Assembly (NCBI GenBank): GCA_022791755.1
Contig: JAAVZR010000017.1
Coordinates: forward strand, 32,681 to 96,680
Direction: 5' to 3'
Source: Lachnospiraceae bacterium
Lineage (GTDB): Bacteria; Bacillota; Clostridia; Lachnospirales; Lachnospiraceae
DNA length: 64,000 nt
The notes under the pieces are model-generated. The model saw only the letters and a program-made list of their open reading frames with translations, was not told where the DNA came from and ran no database searches. Below, piece by piece: positions 51,255 through 61,417 of this stretch; position 1 is the stretch's first letter, and each line of letters opens with the position of its first letter. The position numbers and the translations under genes are program-made.

Positions 51255-51845
51255 TCAACGCCTGTCTATGATTTTATCAATTAATCCGAAATTCAATGCT
51301 TCTGCTGCCGACATATAATTATCACGTTCTGTCGCAAGAACAATTTCATCAATACTTTTTCCGGTATTTTTTGCTAAAATAGAATTTAGGCGTTCTTTGC
51401 TTTTTTGTATATGGTCAGATATGATTTTTATATCCGTAGCCTGTCCGTGGATACCGTTTCCGTGAATGGCTGGCTGGTGTATCATTATTTCTGCGTTTGG
51501 CAATGCGATACGCTTTCCTATCGTACCGCCAGCTAATAAAAACGCTCCAAAACTGGCGGCAAGTCCGATACAAATAGTTGAAACATCACATTTTATATAT
51601 TGCATTGTATCATAAATAGCGAAACCGGCCGATACGGAACCGCCAGGGCTATTTATATATAATTGTATCCCTTTTTCGGGGCTTTGTGCTTCTAAAAACA
51701 GCATTTGTGCAATAATTAAGCTGGCTGACACATCGCTTATTTCTTCCCCTAAAAAAATAATCCGGTCAGACAGCAGCCGTGAAAAAATATCATAACTTCT
51801 TTCTCCGCGGCTGGTTTGTTCAACAACATAAGGAATCGTACTCAT
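51255..51845 (-). CDS. clpP: ClpP-type serine protease, second copy type
   Basis: 196 residues. Catalytic Ser in [15 protein letters not shown] near residue 98, His in [20 protein letters not shown] near 123, Asp in [14 protein letters not shown] near 172; N-terminal [18 protein letters not shown] is the axial-loop region. The triad is complete. The usual MIHQP-L/H-GG stretch is replaced by AIHGNGIHG, and it is AT-rich with no clpX or tig beside it. Its ATG overlaps the stop of an AraC regulator gene (ATGA), so the two are co-translated. Probably an accessory, inducible ClpP. Confidence 0.9.
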   Translation of the reverse strand: MSTIPYVVEQTSRGERSYDIFSRLLSDRIIFLGEEISDVSASLIIAQMLFLEAQSPEKGIQLYINSPGGSVSAGFAIYDTMQYIKCDVSTICIGLAASFGAFLLAGGTIGKRIALPNAEIMIHQPAIHGNGIHGQATDIKIISDHIQKSKERLNSILAKNTGKSIDEIVLATERDNYMSAAEALNFGLIDKIIDRR

Positions 51846-52258
51846 GCGGCAAGCTCCTTAATTTCTGCAATAAACTTGCAGCTGGGGAGATAAGAACACC
51901 ACATGGAAATTCTGTCCTGCTTTGGCATAAAGATTCCTATCCGCCTATACACTTTAGGCGGATATAAATATACTTGTTTAAAAGCAAACGAAAATGACTG
52001 CTGCGTGTCATATCCGGCTTCATACGCGATCTGTATTATCGGCATATTTGTTTTGACCAGCTTTTCAGCGGCAAGAGTAAGCCTGCGGTTTTGCAAATAC
52101 TTATATATGGTAACTCCTGTATACTCCGTGAAAATACGATTGAGATGAAATTTGGAATAACCAATATTTTTTGATATATTATCTAAGCTGATCTCTTTTT
52201 CTAAATTGTTCTCGATAAAATCGATGACTTTCCTGACAACTTTTTTTGAGTCTTTCAT
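51842..52258 (-). CDS. AraC family regulator (short, MarA/SoxS-like)
   Basis: 138 residues made of the double HTH only: [20 protein letters not shown] near residue 24 and [20 protein letters not shown] near 73, then a 35-residue tail with [12 protein letters not shown]. No sensor domain. AAGGAGG precedes the ATG. It heads a two-gene unit with clpP, an unusual pairing that suggests stress- or compound-induced proteolysis, or turnover of the regulator by the protease (inference). Confidence 0.87.
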   Translation of the reverse strand: MKDSKKVVRKVIDFIENNLEKEISLDNISKNIGYSKFHLNRIFTEYTGVTIYKYLQNRRLTLAAEKLVKTNMPIIQIAYEAGYDTQQSFSFAFKQVYLYPPKVYRRIGIFMPKQDRISMWCSYLPSCKFIAEIKELAA

Positions 52259-52374
52259 GGTCTGTCCTCCTTGCGTTCTTGTCTATTATAGCAGGTTTAG
52301 ATGTATGTGTCTTAATAAAAAGTGCTGTAATATTTGCTTTTGTAAAAAGTCTCGGAAATTTTTTGTTTACGGGG

Positions 52375-52403
52375 TAGACGGATTTCACCGGATAAGATAT
52401 AAT
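52375..52403 (+). promoter_or_regulatory. Promoter of the surface protein gene
   Basis: TAGACG (52375-52380), 17-bp spacer, TATAAT (52398-52403). It leaves a leader of about 190 nt without a gene. Confidence 0.5.
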
Positions 52404-52596
52404 AAATATCCAATCTGCATGGAGGACAGATATTATTGCATGTGAGCCCCAAAATCCGGTGCAGGCCTGCCATGATTATTTTGCGGAGAAACCCGCAGAA
52501 CATATCCAAAAGATTGGGAAAGACTGCATCAGAAGATATCCTCTTTTGATGCGGACGTCTGCAAAAAGAAAACAGACTAAGACAGGAGAAAGAAAA

Positions 52597-55500
52597 ATGA
52601 GCAAATGGAAGAAACGAGGCAAGAGGATACTGATATTTCTTCTTATTGTGGGGTTCATTGGCGGAATGATGGATCATTCGCAGATCACCGCAGCGGCATC
52701 GGATGCAGGAAAGAAGACGGAAATCTCCGGTGCGGCGGAAGATGTTGATGTGAGGGAAGAAGAGAGCGTCGAATCAGAGTGTGTCTGTACGATTCCGTGC
52801 GAGGGAGAGACGGATTGTCCCCTGTGCATGGAGGAGTCGTCGGCGTGCGGCGGTAAGGCTCCGGCAGAAGAGTCCGATGAAAACGAGGACATAACGGCCG
52901 AGGAGCCCGCAAAGGCGGAAGAGACCGGGGATCCTGCAGATGCAGAAGACTTGCTGTCCGACGGCGATGAGGTTTTGACGAACGAGGACGCTGCCAGCGA
53001 CGAAGCGCCTGTGGAAGAGACGCCTGCCGGCGCCGAGGATCCGGTAGAGCCGGAAGAAACGGTCGCCCCTGCAAAGCCAGAGGAGTTGGAAACGTCTGCA
53101 GAGCCCGAAGAAACAGAAACAACAGCCCCCACATTTACGCAGAGCGTACCGGCGGACAGCGAAGACACGGTGACAGAGCAGCCGGCCGATGACGGGGATG
53201 CGGACACGCAGACGCCTGTGGAATCCGAGGCAGATGAGAAGGTGACGGCGGCAGAGGCGCTTATCAAAGGTCTTGCGTCCCTCGAAGAGCTGGAGACATT
53301 CGATCAGGAGCAGAAAGCGGCAGTATTAGAGCAGTTTCGGAGAGCCCTTGACGCCTATGAGGATCTGGACGAAGCGCAGAGGGCACAGATTCCGGGAGCC
53401 GATGCACGGCTGAAGGAGCTGACGGATTATTTCGCGGAACCGTCTGCGCCGGCGGCCGCCACAGAGGAGCAGATCAAAGGAGCCTGGGACGCGATGACAG
53501 CGGCCATGGAGAACTGGGATGCCGAGGTGGATATATCTGCCTATAACATCACCGAAGGGGATCTGGGCCGTATCTGGCCGGCTGTGGCAGAGGATAATCC
53601 GGATCTGTTTTATGTGCTGGGATATAAATATTATACGGCAAATAATATTGTAACTAAGTGTGAGTTTACCTACAGCACACAGTACAATCAGAACAGCGTT
53701 AAGGAGTACAGAGCTGCGATCGACAATGTGTTTGCCCAGGTCATTGAGAGTACCATGACGGATGAGCAGAAAGCGACGGCCCTCCATGACTATCTGGTAC
53801 AGCATATGGTATACGACCAGAATGCAAATAACAATCTGGGGATTGAAAAGAGAAACGCATATGAAGCGCTGGTGAACGGAATCGGAGTCTGCCAGGGATA
53901 TACGCTGGCTTATGCAGCCCTGCTGGAAAAAGCCGGTATAGAGGTGGAGTATTGCAGAAGCCAGTCCATGAATCATATATGGAATTATGTGAAGCTGAAT
54001 GGAAACTGGTACCATGCGGATCTTACATTTGACGATGCGACCGCCAGCAGCCAGGTGGGGGAGACCGGCTATGTGAAGCATACATATTTTCTGCTCAGCG
54101 ATGCCGCCATGCAGAAGGCGTCTCATGACTGGGATCCCAGCGGTATCACATGCGGCGACACCAGATATGATAATTCCTGGCATAAGACAGCGCCGATCAG
54201 CGAATCTGCTATCTATACGGCCGGCGGAAATACCTACTATCTCAAAGGTGAGATTGTGGATGGTGCGCCGAATGTGATATATCGGGGCGCGACTCTCATG
54301 AAGAGAGACGGTAATGGAAACGAGACCCGGGTGGCGAGTTTTGATATAGAGGATCTGGGGAGCGGATGGCCCATGTTTTCCATGAGCTTTTCCAGGCTTT
54401 CCTGTTCCAGAGGCATTTTATACTTCAATGTGGGAAACTCGATATATGCCTTTAATCCGGCGGCAGATACGGCGCCGACAGAGATTTACCGGTATGAGGA
54501 TACGAGCAAGAGGATTGTGACAGGCCTTTTGTCCGACGGGAACGAGATGACACTGGAGATTTATAATCCTCAGACCCATAAGATGGAAGAAAAGATAAAA
54601 GTTCCTGTCTTTTCCTTAGTCGCCAGCGAGTATAAGGTACAGGTGGGCTATACGACGGCGCCGGTCCTGACGGTAAATCCGCGGGCCACAGGCTTTACCT
54701 GGTCAAAGCAGAAGCCGGATGGCAGCTGGGAGATCATAAGCGGAGAGAACGGCTCCAGCTATACCATGGAGACCGGCCTTGCCCGGGGCAGCTACCGCTA
54801 TCGTGTGGAAGCCACACTGGACGGAAAGGCAGTATCGTCTGAGACTGTCGTAATCGTTACAGTTCAGGAAGAGCAGAAAAACTTTGCTTTTTCTGAAAGC
54901 GCGAAGACCGTGACCTACGGAGACGCTGCCTTTACCGTGACGGCAGCAGGTGCGGAGGCCGGATCGTCCGTCAGCTACAGCAGCTCCGATCCGTCGGTGG
55001 CGTCGGTTGATCCGAAGACCGGTCAGGTTACGATCCAAAAGGCCGGCAGCGCCGTAATCACTGCTACGGCCTCGGAAACGAAGGACTATCTGGAAGCTGA
55101 GAGCAGCTACAGGCTGACGGTCTCTCCTCGGGCGCTGACCTGGGATGTGAGCGCTCTGAAAGCGGAGGACCGGCTGGATCTTATCACAGACAAAGCCGCC
55201 ACTCTCTCCGGTGAACTGAAGCTTGCAGGCATTCTGGAGAAGGATGCACAGGCAGTCCGGTTCCAGTGTCCGGCCGACAGGCTGACCGGCGTGTATGAGA
55301 CGGTGGCCGAGGGCAGCCAGAAAGTAACGCTGTCCTGGAAGAGCGCACAGGATCAGGCGGTTCTTCAGGGAGACGGGAAAGATAATTATATTATGCCCGC
55401 AGCCCTGCCGGAGATCCGGGGTACGATCCGTGTGACGGATGACACAGCCTTTAAGACAGATGTGAAGACCGGTATCTCCGTAGTGCCGGATTCCTTTAAG

Positions 55501-56061
55501 GATAAAGAACACCTGAATACGCCGGCCAAGATCGAAAAGGCGATGAAGGTGAAGCTCCAGGAAAAAGCAAGCGGGATTGCAGAGACCAACATGGTGGTAT
55601 ACGATGTGGAGCTTCTGATCAACGTCAACGGCTCAGGGTGGCAGAAGGCGACGAAGGATAATTTCCCGTCGGAAGGCCTGACCATCACGCTGCCTTATCC
55701 CTCCGGCACGGGAAAAAATACCCATGACTTTGTGGTAGCTCATATGTTTACAGAGGATATGAATGGCTTTAGCGCGGGAGATGTGGAGTATCCGGCGGTG
55801 ACTAAGACGGATACGGGTATCACATTTAAGGTATATGGCCTGTCCCCTATCGCCGTAGGCTGGAAAACGGTGAGCAGCAGCTCCACCGGAGGCGGAAACA
55901 ATAACGCGCCGGCCACACCTGCCGCACCGGCAGATTCTGCGAACCAGACGAATACTCCGCATACCGGAGACACTACACCGGTTATGCCGTATGTACTTCT
56001 GGCATCGGCAGCGTCTTGTGTAATAATCGGACTTTGCTTTAAAAGAAAGAGAAGCAGATAA
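52597..56061 (+). CDS. Cell-surface protein with transglutaminase-like domain and sortase signal
   Basis: 1154 residues. Signal peptide (KRGKRILIFLLIVGFIGGMM), a Cys-containing segment (CVCTIPCEGETDCPLCMEE), a Glu/Pro/Ala-rich acidic stretch to about residue 215, a transglutaminase-like core around 430-490 (GVCQGYTLAYAALLEKAG, SMNHIWNYVKLNGNWYHADL, FDD: Cys, His, Asp triad), Ig-like/BIG2 repeats (YSSSDPSVASVDPKTGQVTI), and a C-terminal anchor TPHTGD, hydrophobic stretch and KRKRSR. Anchored to the wall by sortase. It may act as a protease or crosslinker on the surface. AGGAG precedes the ATG at 52597. Confidence 0.85.
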   Translation: MSKWKKRGKRILIFLLIVGFIGGMMDHSQITAAASDAGKKTEISGAAEDVDVREEESVESECVCTIPCEGETDCPLCMEESSACGGKAPAEESDENEDITAEEPAKAEETGDPADAEDLLSDGDEVLTNEDAASDEAPVEETPAGAEDPVEPEETVAPAKPEELETSAEPEETETTAPTFTQSVPADSEDTVTEQPADDGDADTQTPVESEADEKVTAAEALIKGLASLEELETFDQEQKAAVLEQFRRALDAYEDLDEAQRAQIPGADARLKELTDYFAEPSAPAAATEEQIKGAWDAMTAAMENWDAEVDISAYNITEGDLGRIWPAVAEDNPDLFYVLGYKYYTANNIVTKCEFTYSTQYNQNSVKEYRAAIDNVFAQVIESTMTDEQKATALHDYLVQHMVYDQNANNNLGIEKRNAYEALVNGIGVCQGYTLAYAALLEKAGIEVEYCRSQSMNHIWNYVKLNGNWYHADLTFDDATASSQVGETGYVKHTYFLLSDAAMQKASHDWDPSGITCGDTRYDNSWHKTAPISESAIYTAGGNTYYLKGEIVDGAPNVIYRGATLMKRDGNGNETRVASFDIEDLGSGWPMFSMSFSRLSCSRGILYFNVGNSIYAFNPAADTAPTEIYRYEDTSKRIVTGLLSDGNEMTLEIYNPQTHKMEEKIKVPVFSLVASEYKVQVGYTTAPVLTVNPRATGFTWSKQKPDGSWEIISGENGSSYTMETGLARGSYRYRVEATLDGKAVSSETVVIVTVQEEQKNFAFSESAKTVTYGDAAFTVTAAGAEAGSSVSYSSSDPSVASVDPKTGQVTIQKAGSAVITATASETKDYLEAESSYRLTVSPRALTWDVSALKAEDRLDLITDKAATLSGELKLAGILEKDAQAVRFQCPADRLTGVYETVAEGSQKVTLSWKSAQDQAVLQGDGKDNYIMPAALPEIRGTIRVTDDTAFKTDVKTGISVVPDSFKDKEHLNTPAKIEKAMKVKLQEKASGIAETNMVVYDVELLINVNGSGWQKATKDNFPSEGLTITLPYPSGTGKNTHDFVVAHMFTEDMNGFSAGDVEYPAVTKTDTGITFKVYGLSPIAVGWKTVSSSSTGGGNNNAPATPAAPADSANQTNTPHTGDTTPVMPYVLLASAASCVIIGLCFKRKRSR

Positions 56062-56082
56062 GCAGATATAAGAAAATGAGAA

Positions 56083-56124
56083 AGCGGGCGGACCTGGAAG
56101 AATACGCAGGTCCGCCCGCTGTTT
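56083..56124 (+). terminator. Terminator of the surface protein gene
   Basis: AGCGGGCGGACCT (56083 on) pairs with AGGTCCGCCCGCT (56108-56120), then TGTTTGTTTATTT. Confidence 0.8.
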
Positions 56125-56165
56125 GTTTATTTCCCAAAAAAACAGGGCATTTCCGGTATAGATAC

Positions 56166-56218
56166 TTGACAAACGAAAGAAGTATGTGTATAATGACACT
56201 ATACCCCCGTGGGGTATA
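56166..56218 (+). promoter_or_regulatory. csoR-copA promoter with CsoR operator
   Basis: Perfect TTGACA (56166-56171), 17-bp spacer, perfect TATAAT (56189-56194), then the perfect inverted repeat TATACCCC-CGT-GGGGTATA (56200-56218). G/C-tract palindromes of this form are the known copper-sensor CsoR operators. Placed at the transcription start, it should block transcription until Cu(I) is bound. Confidence 0.88.
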
Positions 56219-56299
56219 TGGAAGCAGGACGGATTCCGACAGAGTGATTTGGTGCGGCAGACTGAATTCCATATACCTGCGCATAATGAGGAGGAGAAG

Positions 56300-56563
56300 A
56301 TGAAGGCGGATAAGAAAAAAATGGAACGTCTGGTCAAGACGGCCAGAGGTCAGCTGGATGGTATTCTGCGCATGATGGAAGAGGATCGCTATTGTATCGA
56401 CATCTCCAATCAGCTTCTGGCAACTCAGGCGATTTTGACGAAGGTCAATAAAGAAGTGCTTGGGGCGCATATGGAAAGCTGTATGAAGGAGGCCATCGAG
56501 GCCGGACGCAGTGAGGAGACCATACAGGAGCTGATGGCAGTGCTTGACAAGGCGATGAAGTAG
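56300..56563 (+). CDS. csoR: Copper-sensing repressor CsoR family
   Basis: 87 residues, all helical, in the DUF156/CsoR fold: [20 protein letters not shown] and [18 protein letters not shown], with [10 protein letters not shown]. The Cys-His-Cys set (near residues 33, 57 and 61) is the Cu(I) site. GGAGGAG precedes the ATG at 56300; an earlier in-frame start is upstream of the operator region's end and unlikely. It precedes copA by 7 bp and autoregulates from the operator at 56200-56218. Confidence 0.92.
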   Translation: MKADKKKMERLVKTARGQLDGILRMMEEDRYCIDISNQLLATQAILTKVNKEVLGAHMESCMKEAIEAGRSEETIQELMAVLDKAMK

Positions 56564-56570
56564 GAGGGCG

Positions 56571-59303
56571 ATGATGAAACAGAGGTTTGATGTGACAGGC
56601 ATGAGCTGTTCAGCCTGCCAGGCCCATGTGGAGAAGGCGGTGAGAAAGCTTTCCGGCGTGGAGGATGTGGCGGTGAATCTGCTGGCCAATAATATGACAG
56701 TGGAGTATGATGAAGGGGCGATTACTGATGAACAGATCATAGCTGCCGTGACAGACGCAGGCTATGGCGCTTCAGTTCGGGCAGGCGGCCCTGGCGGTCA
56801 GTCGTCAGGAGGGGCGCAGGCAGTGGGAGGCCACGGCGCAGCTGACCGGAGGGATCCGATGGAGGAGGAGATCGCCTATATGAAGAAAAGGCTGATCGTA
56901 TCTTTTTCCTGCCTGATTCCGCTCATGTACATTTCCATGCACCATATGTTTTTCGAGTGGTTTGGGCTGCCGGTGCCGGGATTTATGATGCGGTATTTTC
57001 ACGGCGATGCCAATGCCGTCGCCTTTGCGTTTTCCCAGTTTCTGCTGTTGCTGCCGATTCTGTATATGAACAGAAAATTTTTTAATGTGGGCTTTCGCAG
57101 CCTCTTTAAGGGGGCGCCCAATATGGATACGCTGGTGGCCATCGGCGCTTCGGCGGCGGTAGTGTACGGAGTGTATGCGATCTTTGCCATGGGATACGGT
57201 ATGGGCCACGGCGACTGGGAGCTGGTGGCGGATTACAGTATGGACATTTACTTTGAATCTGCCGGAACGATATTGACGCTGATTACCATGGGTAAGTTTC
57301 TCGAGGCACGCTCGAAGGGGCGCACCGGCGAGGCCATCCGCAAGCTGATGGATCTGGCGCCAAAGACGGCGACGGTTCTGCGCAATGGTGAAGAAGTGGA
57401 GATACCTGTCGAAGAAGTGATTGTAAATGACATTGTAGTGGTGCGTCCAGGCCAAAGTGTGCCTGTAGACGGCATTATAGTGGAGGGGAGCTCTTCTGTG
57501 GACCAGTCAGCGCTGACTGGGGAGAGTATTCCGGTGGAGAAGAATGTGGGGGATACGGTCATAGCCGCGTCCATCAATAAGACCGGTTTCTTTAAGCTGG
57601 AAGCCCGCAAGGTGGGCGCCGATACGACGCTGGCTCAGATTATTCGTCTGGTGGAGGAGGCGGGCAGCTCCAAGGCGCCCATTGCCAAGCTGGCGGATAA
57701 AATCAGCGGTGTCTTTGTGCCGGTGGTCATAACGGTGGCCGTCGCTTCGGCTGTGATCTGGCTTCTGTGCGGCGCGGATTTTTCGTTTGCTCTGTCGATC
57801 GGTATCGCGGTGCTGGTGATTTCCTGTCCCTGTGCCCTGGGTCTGGCCACGCCGGTGGCGATCATGGTCGGTACCGGCAAGGGAGCGGAGTACGGGATTT
57901 TGATTAAGTCGGCGGAGAGCCTGGAGACAGCTCACACGGTGAAGACGGTGGTATTGGATAAGACGGGCACGATCACGGAAGGGCGGCCGGTAGTCACCGA
58001 TATCGTGATCCCGGGCGGTGCACGGCTGGCTGTGGCAGGAGACGCACCCGTATCATTGACAGAGGAGCAGGGCAAGCTGCTGCGTATGGCGGCGGCTCTG
58101 GAACGGCCGTCTGAGCATCCCCTGGCGGAGGCGGTAGTGGCTTTCGCGAAGGAGCAGGGGATCTCCATATCGGAGGTGATAAATTTCCGGTCCGTGCCCG
58201 GACGCGGCGTAAGGGCGGAGATAGACGGTGAGGAGTATGCGGCCGGAAATATGGCGTTTATGAAGGAATTTTTGGCAGATGAGGCCAGGGACGGCGCCAT
58301 GAATGAGACGGCCCGGCTGGGGGAGGCGCTGGCGGAAGAAGGAAAGACGCCGCTGTACTTTGCCTCCCGGGACGGTGTGCCGGGGATCATCGCTGTGGCA
58401 GACACGGTGAAACCCACGAGCCGTCAGGCCATTGACGAGCTGCGTCATATGGGAATTGACGTGGTGATGCTGACCGGTGATAATCAGCGCACGGCGGAGG
58501 CCATCCGTCGGCAGATGTCCATCGACCGTGTGGTGGCGGAGGTGCTGCCGCAGGATAAGGAAAAGGAGGTCCGCGGCCTTCAGGAGAACGGCCACAGAGT
58601 GGCCATGGTAGGCGACGGGATCAATGACGCCCCGGCTCTGGCGCGGGCTGACGTGGGAATCGCCATCGGCGCAGGCGCTGACGTGGCGATAGAATCTGCC
58701 GACATTGTGCTGATGAAGAGTGATCTGATGGATGTGGTGACAGCGATTCAGCTGAGCCGCTCTGTCATACGCAATATCAGGGAGAACCTGTTCTGGGCGT
58801 TTTTCTATAATTCCATAGGGATTCCGCTGGCAGCCGGCGTGTTCTTCGCATCCATGGGATGGAAGCTGAATCCCATGTTTGGTGCGGCTGCGATGAGTCT
58901 CAGCTCCGTCTGTGTCGTAACCAACGCTCTGCGCCTGCGCTTTTTTAAGCCGAAACTCAAGGGAGGGGAACCCGTCCCCGCTGTCATGTCAGATCAATCA
59001 CAGGAAGCCTGCAACAAAGGCTGCCCGGTGAATCTGAATAGAAACGAAGAGGAAAAGTCCTCGGATCAGGAAAGGAGTAATACAAAGATGAAAAAGGTGC
59101 TGAAGGTAGAAGGAATGATGTGCAATCACTGCAAGGCTGCTGTGGAAAAGGCTCTGTCCGCTGTGGAGGGAGTGTCCTCGGTGGAGGTGAATCTGGAGCA
59201 GAAGACGGCCAGCGCCGTGTTGGAGTCAGAGGTGGCCGACGACGTGCTCTCAAAGGCTGTGACAGAGGCAGGCTATGAGGTGCTGGGAGTAGAGGCACAG
59301 TAG
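56571..59303 (+). CDS. copA: Copper-exporting P1B-type ATPase with C-terminal CopZ domain
   Basis: 910 residues. N-terminal HMA domain with GMSCSAC near residue 11; eight membrane helices; transport site [19 protein letters not shown]; phosphorylation [16 protein letters not shown]; hinge [16 protein letters not shown]. After the last helix and a charged linker it continues in frame into a second HMA domain ([17 protein letters not shown] near residue 848). AGGAGG precedes the tandem ATGs. Exports Cu(I) from the cytoplasm. Most CopA proteins lack a C-terminal HMA; see the internal start at 59088. Confidence 0.95.
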   Translation: MMKQRFDVTGMSCSACQAHVEKAVRKLSGVEDVAVNLLANNMTVEYDEGAITDEQIIAAVTDAGYGASVRAGGPGGQSSGGAQAVGGHGAADRRDPMEEEIAYMKKRLIVSFSCLIPLMYISMHHMFFEWFGLPVPGFMMRYFHGDANAVAFAFSQFLLLLPILYMNRKFFNVGFRSLFKGAPNMDTLVAIGASAAVVYGVYAIFAMGYGMGHGDWELVADYSMDIYFESAGTILTLITMGKFLEARSKGRTGEAIRKLMDLAPKTATVLRNGEEVEIPVEEVIVNDIVVVRPGQSVPVDGIIVEGSSSVDQSALTGESIPVEKNVGDTVIAASINKTGFFKLEARKVGADTTLAQIIRLVEEAGSSKAPIAKLADKISGVFVPVVITVAVASAVIWLLCGADFSFALSIGIAVLVISCPCALGLATPVAIMVGTGKGAEYGILIKSAESLETAHTVKTVVLDKTGTITEGRPVVTDIVIPGGARLAVAGDAPVSLTEEQGKLLRMAAALERPSEHPLAEAVVAFAKEQGISISEVINFRSVPGRGVRAEIDGEEYAAGNMAFMKEFLADEARDGAMNETARLGEALAEEGKTPLYFASRDGVPGIIAVADTVKPTSRQAIDELRHMGIDVVMLTGDNQRTAEAIRRQMSIDRVVAEVLPQDKEKEVRGLQENGHRVAMVGDGINDAPALARADVGIAIGAGADVAIESADIVLMKSDLMDVVTAIQLSRSVIRNIRENLFWAFFYNSIGIPLAAGVFFASMGWKLNPMFGAAAMSLSSVCVVTNALRLRFFKPKLKGGEPVPAVMSDQSQEACNKGCPVNLNRNEEEKSSDQERSNTKMKKVLKVEGMMCNHCKAAVEKALSAVEGVSSVEVNLEQKTASAVLESEVADDVLSKAVTEAGYEVLGVEAQ
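59088..59303 (+). CDS. copZ: Internal in-frame CopZ copper chaperone start within copA
   Basis: 71 codons in the copA frame from ATG 59088: [20 protein letters not shown] at the N-terminus. AAAGGAG lies about 10 nt upstream within copA, a stronger site than chance would give, so a free CopZ-like metallochaperone may be made from the same mRNA. Alternatively the site is a leftover of a former separate copZ now fused to copA. Confidence 0.5.
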   Translation: MKKVLKVEGMMCNHCKAAVEKALSAVEGVSSVEVNLEQKTASAVLESEVADDVLSKAVTEAGYEVLGVEAQ

Positions 59304-59339
59304 AGCAGAGAAGATGAGAGGGACGGCCCGCCGCCCCAT

Positions 59340-59398
59340 ATACAGGAAGGCCGGACATGGTGGCAATGCGCGCCAGATCGTCCGGCTTTCCTGTGTAT
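59340..59398 (+). terminator. Hairpin after copA
   Basis: ATACAGGAAGGCCGGAC pairs with GTCCGGCTTTCCTGTGTAT around a 23-nt loop. No T-run follows, so it may be partial. Confidence 0.5.
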
Positions 59399-59399
59399 G

Positions 59400-59439
59400 A
59401 GGAAGCGGGCTGTGGCTCTGGGCGTGTGTTTCGGTGGGG
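59400..59439 (+). repeat. 40-bp direct repeat, left copy
   Basis: Begins AGGAAGCGGGCTGTGGCTCT and ends in TTTCGGTGGGG. Identical over 40 bp and in the same orientation to 61653-61692. The two copies bracket about 2.2 kb holding one AT-rich gene. Confidence 0.9.
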
Positions 59440-59598
59440 TGGTAAAGGGTGATGGCGCAGGAGGATATTTAGGAAAGTGACTATTATTATGTTGATAAAA
59501 CGGATTGATTCGAGAGTCCTAAGGTAAGATGGAAGGCAGGTGACCTTTATCGCCTGGCCACACTGGCTTGGCAAAACTAGATTTTTTACAGTGTAATA

Positions 59599-59627
59599 TT
59601 GCGAAAAGTGATAAAGTTGGCTATACT
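59599..59627 (+). promoter_or_regulatory. Promoter of the AlbA-2 gene
   Basis: TTGCGA (59599-59604), 17-bp spacer, TATACT (59622-59627), inside the bracketed segment. The 59440-59598 stretch holds no gene. Confidence 0.5.
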
Positions 59628-59692
59628 GCAATTATAAAGTTGTGCCGATAAAAAGAGTCGCAATGGTGGCTTTAAAAATATGGGGGATTGAG

Positions 59693-61417
59693 ATGTTTTT
59701 CTTTTTTAATGATAAAGTCAGAGAAGCTGATATGTTAAGCGTTTTGAGTGACCTTATTAGCAATTGGGAAGATGAAGTTGTGGAATTTAAGGAGGCGGGA
59801 AAAGATTACGATAAAGATAAAATAGGAAAATATTTCTCTGCAATCAGCAATGAAGCGAATTTGAAAGGGTTACAATTTGGGTGGCTTGTATTTGGTGTCA
59901 AGAATAAAACAAGAGAAATTGTTGGAAGTGATTACCGGAATACGAAAGGACTGAATACGTTAAAACAGGAGATTGCTGTCGGGACAACAGGGGGAATTTC
60001 TTTTATTGAAATTATTGAAATTTATCCAATAATCCATGGAGAAGAAAAACGTGTAATTATGTTTCAGATACCGGCAGCGGTAACAGCGACTCCGACAGGA
60101 TGGCACGACCATTTTTATGGAAGAAATGGCGAGTCATTAAGTGCGCTCTCCGTGGAAGAATTGGATCGGATTAGAGGACAGGAGAAAAAGGATTGGTCAA
60201 AACAATTTATAGATGGGGCATCTATCCGATTTTTAAATAAGGCAGCTTTGAACTTGGCAAGAGAAAAGTATAAAGAAAAAATGAATCGCCCTTATATCAC
60301 TAAGGAAGTTGACCGGATGACAGATGAGGAGTTTTTGACGAAATTAAAATTGATGCAAAATGGTAGACTTACCAATGCGGCCATGCTCTTACTGGGAGAT
60401 GAAGATTATGACTATCTTTTTGCAACTGCGCCGGAGGCTTCCTGGAGATTGTTTAATTACAAAAATGATATTCAGGATTATGAGATATTTAAAATACCTT
60501 TTCTGACTTTGAGTGAAAGGGTTTTTCCTAAAATACGTAATTTGACATATCGCTATATGCCTAACCAATTAACTCTTTTTCCGACAGAAACGAAACAATA
60601 TGATATGTGGTTGCTGCGAGAGCTGATGAACAATTGTATCGTCCATTCTGACTATTCTCTTGGCGGACGTATTTATCTGAATGAATTTGACGATTATATC
60701 ATTCTAACAAATCCAGGAACCTTTTTGCCAGGGAGTGTGGAACCGATTTTGAAGGCAAGCTATAATCCTCCTTTTTATCGGAATCAGCTTTTGGCTGAAA
60801 CGATGGTGAAACTCAATATGATCGATACGCAAACCATGGGAATTCGCAGGGTTTTTAGAATACAACAGGAAAAATATTTCCCGCTGCCGGATTATGATTT
60901 AAGTGTACAGAGACAGGTTAAAGTTACGGTGTATGGAAAGGTATTGGATGAGAACTATACACAGGTGTTATTTCAAAATCCTGATTTTGATTTGGCAACC
61001 GTTTATTTGATGGACCGCGTACAGAAGCATGAATCTATCTCAAAGGATGCAGTAAAGCATCTTCGGAAATTGAAGATAATTGAAGGGAAAATCCCTAATA
61101 TTTATATTTCGTCTTCGCTGGCTGTTAATGAAGAAGAAAAAGCACAATATGTAAAGAATAAGGGTTTTAATGAAGAAGCTTATAAAAAGTGGATAGTAAA
61201 TTATCTTAAGACATATAAAGCAGGGCAGAAAAAGGACTTTCTGGTATTATTGAGAGATAAACTGCCAGATACAATGGATGAAAAACAAAAATTGATTAAG
61301 GTACAAAATCTGTTACAGTCATTGAGAAAAGACGGAGTGATTACTTTGGATTCGGATAATCTGAGAACAGGCAAGTGGGTGTTGGCAGAATCTAATTCTG
61401 GAGAGAACAGGAATTAG
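59693..61417 (+). CDS. AlbA-2/Schlafen-type putative DNA/RNA-binding ATPase-like protein
   Basis: 574 residues. N-terminal AlbA_2 domain: EDEVVEFKEAGKDYDKDKIG near residue 27, then SAISNEANLKGLQFGWLVFG and VIMFQIPAAVTATPTGWHDH, YGRNGESL. The middle has LLRELMNNCIVHSDYSLGGR near residue 310, the N box of the GHKL-like HATPase_c_4 domain, and TNPGTFLPG; winged-helix-like C-terminus. Such proteins act as regulators or, in some islands, defence factors. GGGGGA precedes ATG 59693. AT-rich, unlike the neighbours, and bracketed by 40-bp repeats: probably acquired. Confidence 0.8.
   Translation: MFFFFNDKVREADMLSVLSDLISNWEDEVVEFKEAGKDYDKDKIGKYFSAISNEANLKGLQFGWLVFGVKNKTREIVGSDYRNTKGLNTLKQEIAVGTTGGISFIEIIEIYPIIHGEEKRVIMFQIPAAVTATPTGWHDHFYGRNGESLSALSVEELDRIRGQEKKDWSKQFIDGASIRFLNKAALNLAREKYKEKMNRPYITKEVDRMTDEEFLTKLKLMQNGRLTNAAMLLLGDEDYDYLFATAPEASWRLFNYKNDIQDYEIFKIPFLTLSERVFPKIRNLTYRYMPNQLTLFPTETKQYDMWLLRELMNNCIVHSDYSLGGRIYLNEFDDYIILTNPGTFLPGSVEPILKASYNPPFYRNQLLAETMVKLNMIDTQTMGIRRVFRIQQEKYFPLPDYDLSVQRQVKVTVYGKVLDENYTQVLFQNPDFDLATVYLMDRVQKHESISKDAVKHLRKLKIIEGKIPNIYISSSLAVNEEEKAQYVKNKGFNEEAYKKWIVNYLKTYKAGQKKDFLVLLRDKLPDTMDEKQKLIKVQNLLQSLRKDGVITLDSDNLRTGKWVLAESNSGENRN

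Noticed and set aside
52674..53267. Ser-rich frame antisense to the surface protein
   Set aside because: It mirrors the Glu/Ala/Pro-rich coding of the real gene on the other strand; no start signal or family match.
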